Shown here: in pieces, positions 36,505 through 43,892 of the stretch | How the letters are laid out: each line of letters opens with the position of its first letter | Position numbering within the stretch: position 1 is the first letter of the stretch | From: Hirschia sp. | Lineage (GTDB): Bacteria > Pseudomonadota > Alphaproteobacteria > Caulobacterales > Hyphomonadaceae | Reading direction: 5' to 3' | NCBI GenBank assembly: GCA_002709235.1 | Contig: PAQI01000016.1 | Coordinates: forward strand, 55,868 to 119,867 | Length of the DNA: 64,000 bases | Program-made: the position numbers and the translations under genes | The notes under the pieces: model-generated | The model's input: the letters and a program-made list of their open reading frames with translations, nothing else | Databases searched by the model: none | What the model was told of the DNA's origin: nothing

Positions 36505-38236
36505 GTTTCTGGCGAGCGCCGCAATTGCGGCCATGAGCCTCACATTGACCGCACAGGCGCAGATTTCCAGTTCCGGCCCATTAGGAGGTGTAAACCCCTG
36601 GGGCGTCGGCTGGTTGGGCTCGAATGAGCATGCATTGCCATCGGATTTCTGGGGCGACAGCCGAAAAAGTGACCTGACTCCCCTGTTTCAATCAATTTCA
36701 CCTGATCGCCTGTCTCCGGCGGAGCTGATGCTGCTCAAACGCGTGCTGATGTCATCTTCCAAGGCCCCTGAGGGCGATAGTGACGAGATGATTCACCAAC
36801 GCATCAGACTGCTGAATGCCATTGGTGGTGAAGACAAGGTGCTGGATCTTTATCGGCGCTTCCCCGCTGCGGAATGGGCACGCCCTGTTGATGAGATCGA
36901 GGTTGATCAAGACCTGACAGCTGGCGAAAACTCCAATGCATGCGCCGCCGTCAATGCCGCAACCGAACTTGTGGATTTCTGGCTGCGCGCCCGCATTGCC
37001 TGTCTTGTCATGGCCGATGATCTGGAAGGCGCACAGCTTGCCGCCGAACTGGCGCGCTCCAGCGGTGTGGATGATCCGTGGCTGTTTTCCATCGTCGATT
37101 CTCTTCAGGATGAAACCGATGCCCGCCCTCCGGCACGATTTGATACCGGGATTGCGACCGCCATCTCACTGAGTGCCGGACTGGTGCCCCCGGTGAATGG
37201 ATTTTCTGATGTATCTCCCTATCGCGCCACCATCATCGCCCAACGCAAGGATGCACCAGACATGGTGCGTGTCATGGCGACCCAACGCGCCGCGATATCA
37301 GGTGGGCTGACACCGGAAGCTGAACGTGCCGCCCTGATACCGCGCGCAAACACATCAGAAGAAGAGAGCGAACCTACAGGACTGCGCACGCCCCTGCAGG
37401 ATGCTGTTGCAAGCGTTGCAAACCCCGAGATTGATCTGGCAGGCAAGGCAAAATCTGTTGATCGTGCCCTCGCAACCGCCGAAAAAGACCCGCGTATCTT
37501 CCAACTGCATGCGCGCGCCCTGAACGCCGAAATCAGCTCGATACCAGTCGATTACACGACCATCGCGTTTGCTCCGCGCTTCATCCGTGCCTTCATTTCA
37601 AACAATGATCTGGAGCGTGCTCGCAAATGGCGCGCAGCCATGGATCAGGATTTGAGACCAGCCCCGCCTGAGCCCACGCCTGCCCCTGTCATAGATGGGC
37701 CGACCGTGTTGGATCCAATGGCAGAAGCGCCGCCAGAACCGGTTGCAACACCTGAACCAGAACCCACTTTCGAACCGCTCCCGGATATCACCTTCAGTGA
37801 CGAGGTCACAGCCGGGCTCGATGCTCTGCTCGCCCTGGCAGGTGATGATTCTGCCATCAGACAATCTCGCCTGACGGCTAGCACACTCGCCGGTGCGACC
37901 AAGAAGAGCGATGCCAGCCGCCTGCTCTACCTGATGAACGGCATGGGTCTCGCCCTGCCCGCCGAAGCACGTCAGATGCTGGCAGATGAGCGCCGATCCA
38001 ATCCACGCGAATCCACTCCGATCAATGAAGCTGCTACCCAGATGGATATAACGGCCAGCTCCGGCGCTATCGGAGAGGCCATGATGCATGCCATCCATGT
38101 CCTGCGGATGGACCGCGAAGGTCAGCGGGATGCTATCGCTGTTGCCCATGCGCTGGATATGCTTCGGACCAATGGTCAGGCCGATATTGCGCGTGAGGCT
38201 GCATTGGAGGCCGCAGGGCTCTGGTCGGCAGATTAA
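36488..38236 (+). CDS. hypothetical exported protein, alanine/proline-rich
   Basis: The 582-residue protein has a signal peptide (FLASAAIAAMSLTLTAQAQ). The mature part is mostly alpha-helical by composition and includes two Cys pairs (NACAAV and RIACLV), and a proline-rich segment APPEPVATPEPEPTFEPLP near residues 415-435. It ends 4 bases before xerD. Similar large exported proteins next to xerD are annotated in other alphaproteobacteria without function. A periplasmic role is inferred from the signal only. Confidence 0.75.
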   Translation: MSVRIKFLASAAIAAMSLTLTAQAQISSSGPLGGVNPWGVGWLGSNEHALPSDFWGDSRKSDLTPLFQSISPDRLSPAELMLLKRVLMSSSKAPEGDSDEMIHQRIRLLNAIGGEDKVLDLYRRFPAAEWARPVDEIEVDQDLTAGENSNACAAVNAATELVDFWLRARIACLVMADDLEGAQLAAELARSSGVDDPWLFSIVDSLQDETDARPPARFDTGIATAISLSAGLVPPVNGFSDVSPYRATIIAQRKDAPDMVRVMATQRAAISGGLTPEAERAALIPRANTSEEESEPTGLRTPLQDAVASVANPEIDLAGKAKSVDRALATAEKDPRIFQLHARALNAEISSIPVDYTTIAFAPRFIRAFISNNDLERARKWRAAMDQDLRPAPPEPTPAPVIDGPTVLDPMAEAPPEPVATPEPEPTFEPLPDITFSDEVTAGLDALLALAGDDSAIRQSRLTASTLAGATKKSDASRLLYLMNGMGLALPAEARQMLADERRSNPRESTPINEAATQMDITASSGAIGEAMMHAIHVLRMDREGQRDAIAVAHALDMLRTNGQADIAREAALEAAGLWSAD

Positions 38237-38239
38237 CCC

Positions 38240-39163
38240 ATGGATGATCGCCGCATCGACGCCTTTCTGGAAACCCTGTTCGGAGGCGGCAGCGGTTCAG
38301 CACATACGCGTGACGCCTATCGCCGGGATCTGGAGGACGCCTCGCGTTTCCTGCGGCACACACGCTGTGGCGGGCTATGTGCAGCGGCATCAGATGATCT
38401 TGGCGGATGGATGCATGACCTGAAGGATCGAGGGCTTGCCCCTGCGACCATCGCCCGCAAGCTTGCTGCCCTTCGATCCTTCTACAAGTTCGAACTTGGC
38501 GCAGGCATGCGCGAGGACAATCCGACAGACCGCCTGGACGGCCCGAAAATCACGCGTGCGCCACCTGATGTTCTCAACCGCGAAGAGGTCGCTCGCCTGA
38601 TCGAGGCAGCTTCGGGTGACAGTCCGACGCACAAACGCGACCTTTGCCTGATCGAAATCATCTATGGTGCAGGATTACGCGCATCTGAAGCCTGCGAATT
38701 GCGTGTGAACAAGCTGCCGCGCGGTCGCAACGCCGCGCTGATGATACGCGGCAAGGGCGGCAAGGACAGGCTGGCCCCGCTGGGCGGTCCGGCCCGTCTT
38801 GCATTGGCCGACTGGATGGAAGTGCGCGAAGAATTCCTGCCCAGAGGAGCCAATCGCAAGACTGCCGAAGGCTATGTCTTTCCCTCACGCGGCAAGACCG
38901 GTCATATCACCCGCCGCAGACTGGCGCAGATTCTGGAAGATGTCGCGGTGAAGGCGGGCATCAGCCCCAAACGCGTGACCCCACACGCCTTTCGCCATGC
39001 CTTTGCAACCCATCTTCTCAATGGCGGTGCCGACCTGCGCGCCGTGCAGATGCTGCTGGGCCATGAAGACATCTCCACCACCCAGATCTACACCCATGTC
39101 ATGACCGACGAACTCACCCGCCTGCTGGAATCCGCCCACCCGATGGCGAATGGTCAGGACTGA
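38240..39163 (+). CDS. xerD: site-specific tyrosine recombinase XerD
   Basis: XerD with XerC resolves chromosome dimers at dif during FtsK-driven segregation. The 307-residue protein has the N-terminal SAM-like core-binding domain and the catalytic set Arg147 (GAGLRASEACEL), Lys172 (GKGGKDR), His249 and Arg252 (PHAFRHAFATHL), His275 (LLGHEDISTTQ) and Tyr284 (IYTHV). No integrase-type att sites or cargo are around it, so it is the housekeeping recombinase. ATG at 38240 follows the upstream stop at once. Confidence 0.94.
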   Translation: MDDRRIDAFLETLFGGGSGSAHTRDAYRRDLEDASRFLRHTRCGGLCAAASDDLGGWMHDLKDRGLAPATIARKLAALRSFYKFELGAGMREDNPTDRLDGPKITRAPPDVLNREEVARLIEAASGDSPTHKRDLCLIEIIYGAGLRASEACELRVNKLPRGRNAALMIRGKGGKDRLAPLGGPARLALADWMEVREEFLPRGANRKTAEGYVFPSRGKTGHITRRRLAQILEDVAVKAGISPKRVTPHAFRHAFATHLLNGGADLRAVQMLLGHEDISTTQIYTHVMTDELTRLLESAHPMANGQD

Positions 39164-39200
39164 CTTCATCCCTTGACCCTCTTGCGTACCGTGTTCAAGA

Positions 39201-41270
39201 ATGAAGTCGGGTACGAGCCGGGGGGACAGGATCATTTTCAGACATTTGATTTTCTGGGCTATTTCGACCTGTGTGCTGTTAGCTTCCGCGCAGGATACCA
39301 CTTCCTCTGCCGTTCAGGCTCCAATCGCCCTGCCGAGTATCGAGGATCTGATTGCCGACTCCGACATTGGCGGCATGGATCTGTCGCCGAGTGGACGTCA
39401 CCTTGCTGGCATTCGTCGAATGGAAGACAGGTCCATCGTCTTCGTTATCGACCTGCAAAACCGTCAGGACGCACCGACCTATATTCCCATAACGGATGCC
39501 TGGGTCGACTGGATTGAATGGGCGAATGACGACCGCGTTCTGTTTGCCCTCAGCACATGGATTACCCCACGAAACAATTCAATTGTTCCGCTTGAAGAAG
39601 TCGAAGACACACCATCCTTCCGGTTCCGGCGTATGTTTGCGATGAACCGCGACGGATCGAACATGCTGCAGTTCTTCGCGGATGACCGAAAATTCAAGCG
39701 CAATTTCAACCTGAGCCGCATTACGGATTTCCTGCCGCAGGACCCTGACCACATCCTGGTCCCTGCCTATATTCGCGGTGACATGGACCTCTTCAAAGTC
39801 GATGTGAATTCAGGTGACTATCAGCTCGTCGCGTCCGGTGGTGAAGGCACATTTGCATGGTACACAGACAGTACGGGGGTTCCGGCCTTCCGGCTGGACC
39901 TCAATCGCTTCGGAAGTGCAGTCGTCATTCGTGCGCGCATTGACAAGGACAATGGCAAATATCGCTGGCGCCCTGTCAAAAAGATCAAGCTTCGAGGCGA
40001 ACAGGACAAATCCGCACCGGATTTCTATCCACTGGCATCCGGCCCTACACCCAACAGCTATTACGTCACAGCCCGTCCCAATGACGAAGATAAGGCAGGC
40101 ATTTACCTCTATGATTTTATCGAGGACAAATATATCGAGACTTTGAAGATCCATCCGAAAGTGGATGTTGAAAACGTACTGGTCGATGCTGAAACCCGCG
40201 AATTTCTGGGCACCTACTATTATGAAGACCGGCTGGTGATCGATTTCGTCGATGAGGAACTCGCCGCGCACATAAAGGCACTGGATGCCTATTTCGGTGA
40301 AGAATGTGATGTCGTCCCGATCGATCAGGATGATAGTGGAACGGTCTGGTTGCTCTATGCCAGCGGAGCAAATGACGCAGGCAGCTATCATGTCTACGAT
40401 ACCAAGATATATCACGCAGAAGCGATGGGTAACCGGCTGACCGGACTGGATCGCAACACGCTGGCCGCAACACAAGCGGTTAGGTACGCCGCACGCGACG
40501 GCGTTGAAATCATGGGATATCTCACGCGCCCACCAACAGCAAAGGCGGGCGACAAACCACCATTGATCATGATGCCACATGGCGGGCCGGAAGTACGCGA
40601 CACCAATGATTTTGATCCCTTGGTGCAGCTGTTGGCAACAAGAGGGTATCAGGTCTTTCAACCCAATTTCCGCGGTTCATCGGGTTTCGGAAAGGCGTTC
40701 GCCGAAGCAGGCTATGGCAAATGGGGTACTGCGATGCAGCATGACCTGACGGACGGCCATGCATACCTTGTGGCCGAAGGCCTCGCAGATCCGTCGAACG
40801 CATGCATCATTGGTGGATCATATGGCGGCTATGCTGCACTAGCGGCTGCGACCATGTCACCGGAAGAATATCGCTGCGTGGTATCCATCGCCGGTATCAG
40901 CGACCTTCTGGAACAGCTGAAACATGATCAACGAACATGGGGAGAGGATGTCTGGGATTATCTGGTCAAACAGATTGGACATCCCCGAAAGGACAAGGAT
41001 TCCCTTGCAGCCAGATCCCCCGCCAATCTCGCTGAAAATGTTACATCACCGATCCTGCTGATCCATGGCAAGAATGACAATGTTGTGCCGTTTGAACAGT
41101 CCGAATTGATGGTCGAAGCCCTGCAGAATGCCGGTAAGTCTTACGAGTTTCTGGAACTGGAAGAAGCCGGACACAGCTATCGCGCAGATGGTGAACGACA
41201 AAAGGAGCTGGAAACCATTCTGGCATTTGTTCAGAAATATCTGCCGGTTTCGCAGATGCAGGACCCCTGA
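39201..41270 (+). CDS. S9 family (prolyl oligopeptidase-like) exported peptidase
   Basis: The 689-residue protein has an N-terminal signal peptide (LIFWAISTCVLLASA), a beta-propeller-like part (about 40-420) and a C-terminal alpha/beta-hydrolase with PPLIMMPHGGPEVRD, the nucleophile Ser540 in IGGSYGGYAAL, Asp in LLIHGKNDNVVPFEQ, and His in EEAGHSYRA. It fits the acylaminoacyl-peptidase/dipeptidyl-peptidase group that trims short peptides in the periplasm. It stands alone and converges on the HdeD-type gene. Confidence 0.9.
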   Translation: MKSGTSRGDRIIFRHLIFWAISTCVLLASAQDTTSSAVQAPIALPSIEDLIADSDIGGMDLSPSGRHLAGIRRMEDRSIVFVIDLQNRQDAPTYIPITDAWVDWIEWANDDRVLFALSTWITPRNNSIVPLEEVEDTPSFRFRRMFAMNRDGSNMLQFFADDRKFKRNFNLSRITDFLPQDPDHILVPAYIRGDMDLFKVDVNSGDYQLVASGGEGTFAWYTDSTGVPAFRLDLNRFGSAVVIRARIDKDNGKYRWRPVKKIKLRGEQDKSAPDFYPLASGPTPNSYYVTARPNDEDKAGIYLYDFIEDKYIETLKIHPKVDVENVLVDAETREFLGTYYYEDRLVIDFVDEELAAHIKALDAYFGEECDVVPIDQDDSGTVWLLYASGANDAGSYHVYDTKIYHAEAMGNRLTGLDRNTLAATQAVRYAARDGVEIMGYLTRPPTAKAGDKPPLIMMPHGGPEVRDTNDFDPLVQLLATRGYQVFQPNFRGSSGFGKAFAEAGYGKWGTAMQHDLTDGHAYLVAEGLADPSNACIIGGSYGGYAALAAATMSPEEYRCVVSIAGISDLLEQLKHDQRTWGEDVWDYLVKQIGHPRKDKDSLAARSPANLAENVTSPILLIHGKNDNVVPFEQSELMVEALQNAGKSYEFLELEEAGHSYRADGERQKELETILAFVQKYLPVSQMQDP

Positions 41271-41284
41271 TTGATCCTTCTGCT

Positions 41285-41836
41285 TCAGATATCGATCACG
41301 TCCTGCGCATCAGGCGGCGGACTAGCGGTTTCGAAGCGCGAGACGAGCATTGCAACACCGAGGACGATCAGGTTGATCCCCGCCAAAACGCCGACAATCC
41401 AGTTGCCGCTGGCCGGCCAGTTGGCGAGCAGAAGAATGCCTGCCAACACACCGACCACGCCGGATATCAATGCCATGTGCTTCCAGCTCTTGCCGGAGAA
41501 TATGCCGGTATAGATCAGCACGCCGCCCTGGATGATGAACACTAGCGCCAGCAAGAGCGTGAAGGCTGCAATCCCGATCATCGGCACGAAGATCAGTAAA
41601 AGGCCGATCAGCGCAAAAACTGCGGCAAGCCCCAGATGACCCCAGCGATTGCGGACCTCTCCGGCTCTGTAGCTGCCGACAAAATGCGTCGCCCCCGCTA
41701 TTGCCAGCACCACACCGAAAAACAGGTTCAGCGTGAACCCGGTCGTCAGCGGGAACAACAACGCCAACACGCCCAGTATGATCAGGACGATTCCGGTGAC
41801 TTTCATGGTCGGTTTTGTCGGGCTTACATTTCTCAT
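41285..41836 (-). CDS. HdeD-family (DUF308) membrane protein
   Basis: The 183-residue protein has six hydrophobic helices with two DUF308 repeats (VTGIVLIILGVLALLFP and WKHMALISGVVGVLAGILLL), as in HdeD, linked in enterobacteria to acid resistance. Here the role is unknown. ATG 41836 is used; MKVTG at 41806 would also give a full protein. It is divergent from the lyase gene. Confidence 0.85.
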   Translation of the reverse strand: MRNVSPTKPTMKVTGIVLIILGVLALLFPLTTGFTLNLFFGVVLAIAGATHFVGSYRAGEVRNRWGHLGLAAVFALIGLLLIFVPMIGIAAFTLLLALVFIIQGGVLIYTGIFSGKSWKHMALISGVVGVLAGILLLANWPASGNWIVGVLAGINLIVLGVAMLVSRFETASPPPDAQDVIDI

Positions 41837-41945
41837 GCTGTGAATGTAGTCGATCCTTGCAAAAAATTCACGCCCTAAAGCACAATTGACGCAGTGCAGC
41901 ATAAAAACTAACGTCTCGACGAGAAAAAATCTTCGGGGAGCCCTC

Positions 41946-43004
41946 ATGTCCACCTACAAACCGCCGCGTTCATTCTTCAAGCCACTCGCCATCGGAGCAC
42001 CTGCACCGTTTCGCGAACTGCCGGTGCGCGTTGAGCGGATGATCCATTTCGTGCCCCCACATCTGGAAAAAGTACGCGCCAAGATTCCCGGCATGGCAAA
42101 ACAGGCGGATGTGATCCTCGCCAATCTTGAAGACGCCATCGCTGCAGATGCGAAAGAAGCCGCGCGCGCAGGTGCATTGGAGATCGCGCGCGATAATGAT
42201 TTTGCCGCAACCGGCACAGGGTTCTGGGCCCGTGTGAACTGTTTGAACTCACCCTGGTTTCTTGATGATGTCACACAGCTGGTCCTTGAAGCAGGCGACA
42301 AGCTGGATGTGCTGATGATCCCCAAGGTCGAAGGTCCCTGGGACATCCACTATGTCGACCAGCTGGTCGCACAACTGGAAGCCAAGGCGAGCGTGACGCG
42401 TCCGATCATGCTGCATGCCATTCTGGAAACGGCTGAAGGCGTGAAGAATGTCGAGGAAATCTGCCTCGCCTCACCCCGCATGCACGGAATCTCGCTGGGC
42501 CCGGCAGACCTTGCGGCCTCTCGCGCGATGAAAACCACACGGGTTGGCGGCGGCCACCCTTTCTATCGCGTCATCGAAGACCCCAAGGAAGACGGTTCAG
42601 ACCGGACCGGAGCCCAGCAGGACCTATGGCACTACACGGTCGCCAAAATGGTCGATGCCTGCTGCACGGCCGGGATCAAGGCTTTCTATGGTCCGTTCGG
42701 CGACATTGCCGATCTGGAAGCCTGCGAACAGCAATTCAAGAACGCCTTCCTGATGGGCTGTGCCGGCGCATGGTCGCTGCACCCCAACCAGATCGCCGTT
42801 GCCAAGAAGGTGTTCTCGCCAGATGTGGATGAAGTGAAGTTTGCACAGAAGATCCTGGAATCGATGCCCGATGGCACCGGCGTTCACATGATCGACGGCA
42901 AGATGCAGGACGATGCCAGTTGGAAACAGGCAAAGGTGATGGTCGACCTGGCAAGGCAGGTCGCCGAAAAAGATCCTGACCTGGCATCCGCTTACGGGTT
43001 CTGA
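41946..43004 (+). CDS. HpcH/HpaI aldolase/citrate lyase family protein, malyl-CoA lyase-like
   Basis: The 352-residue protein belongs to the CoA-ester lyase branch of the HpcH/HpaI superfamily: [20 protein letters not shown] carries the acidic metal ligand, [13 protein letters not shown] the CoA-binding Arg, [18 protein letters not shown] the second ligand, and [19 protein letters not shown] the CoA-proximal segment. Such enzymes cleave malyl-, beta-methylmalyl- or citramalyl-CoA. Substrate is not decided by sequence alone. GGGGAG before ATG 41946 fixes the start over the longer frame. Confidence 0.87.
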   Translation: MSTYKPPRSFFKPLAIGAPAPFRELPVRVERMIHFVPPHLEKVRAKIPGMAKQADVILANLEDAIAADAKEAARAGALEIARDNDFAATGTGFWARVNCLNSPWFLDDVTQLVLEAGDKLDVLMIPKVEGPWDIHYVDQLVAQLEAKASVTRPIMLHAILETAEGVKNVEEICLASPRMHGISLGPADLAASRAMKTTRVGGGHPFYRVIEDPKEDGSDRTGAQQDLWHYTVAKMVDACCTAGIKAFYGPFGDIADLEACEQQFKNAFLMGCAGAWSLHPNQIAVAKKVFSPDVDEVKFAQKILESMPDGTGVHMIDGKMQDDASWKQAKVMVDLARQVAEKDPDLASAYGF

Positions 43005-43020
43005 AAAAACGCATCGCCTG

Positions 43021-43057
43021 CCCTTACGTCAGGGATTGAAGCGCGCTGACGTAAGGG
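43021..43057. repeat. 12-bp perfect inverted repeat between lyase and thioesterase genes
   Basis: CCCTTACGTCAG (43021-43032) and CTGACGTAAGGG (43046-43057) are perfect inverted arms around a 13-base spacer. It starts 17 bases after the lyase stop and ends 36 bases before the thioesterase start. There is no T-run on either side, so an operator or an mRNA-end hairpin is as likely as a terminator. Confidence 0.55.
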
Positions 43058-43093
43058 TCACGTTGCAATTGAACATTGCAAGGCAGGCCCGTC

Positions 43094-43888
43094 ATGAACT
43101 TCACAGCCCTTATAGATTCCATGCGCCAGGATGGTGACTCGCTGATATGTGACGTCCCTGAGAACTGGAAACAAGGCCGTACTGTCTATGGCGGCACGAC
43201 TGCCGGATTGTGCCTCGCCACTGCACGCAAGTTGACCGGCGAAACCCGCGCCTTGCGCTCGGCCATGATATCTTTCGTAGGCCCTTCGACCGGCCAGTTA
43301 CGCCTGACAGCCGAACCAATCAGAGCTGGTCGCACGACAAGTACAGTACGCGCAAAATTGACGAGTAACGGCGCGCCCGCCACGGAAGTGATCTTTGCCT
43401 TTGCTGATCAAAGAGAAGATTCTCAAATCAGCATTCCTGCTGCTGGCTGGCCCGAAGGCACACGGCCACCGACCTCCAGCGAAGCCCAGACCATACCTGC
43501 CGGCATGGGACCGAAATTCACCCAGAACTTTGAATATTGCTATGGTTTTGGCGCGCTGCCTTATTCCGGATCAGATACAGCGGATATGGGCCTGTGGATA
43601 CGCCATATCGCCCCTGAAGCACGCGTGGGCGAATTGTCGCTCATGTGTATCGCCGACGCCATGCCGCCCGCATTGGTCACAAGGATGAAAGGCCCTGCGC
43701 CGCTCTCATCAATGAGCTGGCAGGCCAATTTCCTCACCGATGCCCCCACTACAGATGATGGCTGGTGGCTCCTGCGCGCTCGGGCACACAATCTGGCTGG
43801 CGGATTCTCAAGCCAGGAAATGACCATCTGGAATACCGCCGGAGACTGCGTTGTCAGCGGATTTCAACTGGTCACGGTATTCGCCTGA
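43094..43888 (+). CDS. acyl-CoA thioesterase family protein (double hot-dog)
   Basis: The 264-residue protein resembles TesB/thioesterase II-like double hot-dog proteins: VYGGTTAGLCLATARKLTG matches the first helix with HGG replaced by YGG, LRSAMISFVGPSTGQLRL the first sheet, and HNLAGGFSSQEMTIWNTAGDCV the second domain. It would hydrolyse acyl-CoA thioesters in the cytosol. ATG 43094 follows AGGCAGG; the TTG at 43076 is in frame. It lies 89 bases after the lyase and converges on the ligase-hydrolase fusion gene with a 4-base gap. Confidence 0.8.
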   Translation: MNFTALIDSMRQDGDSLICDVPENWKQGRTVYGGTTAGLCLATARKLTGETRALRSAMISFVGPSTGQLRLTAEPIRAGRTTSTVRAKLTSNGAPATEVIFAFADQREDSQISIPAAGWPEGTRPPTSSEAQTIPAGMGPKFTQNFEYCYGFGALPYSGSDTADMGLWIRHIAPEARVGELSLMCIADAMPPALVTRMKGPAPLSSMSWQANFLTDAPTTDDGWWLLRARAHNLAGGFSSQEMTIWNTAGDCVVSGFQLVTVFA

Positions 43889-43892
43889 TCTT

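Noticed and set aside
38240-39163. XerD as integrase of a mobile element
   Set aside because: Sequence is the housekeeping XerD type, with no flanking att-like repeats, cargo genes or tRNA target.
39810-40661. 283-residue antisense frame inside the S9 peptidase gene
   Set aside because: The peptidase reading is fully supported by catalytic motifs, and the antisense translation is Cys/Ile-rich without domains.
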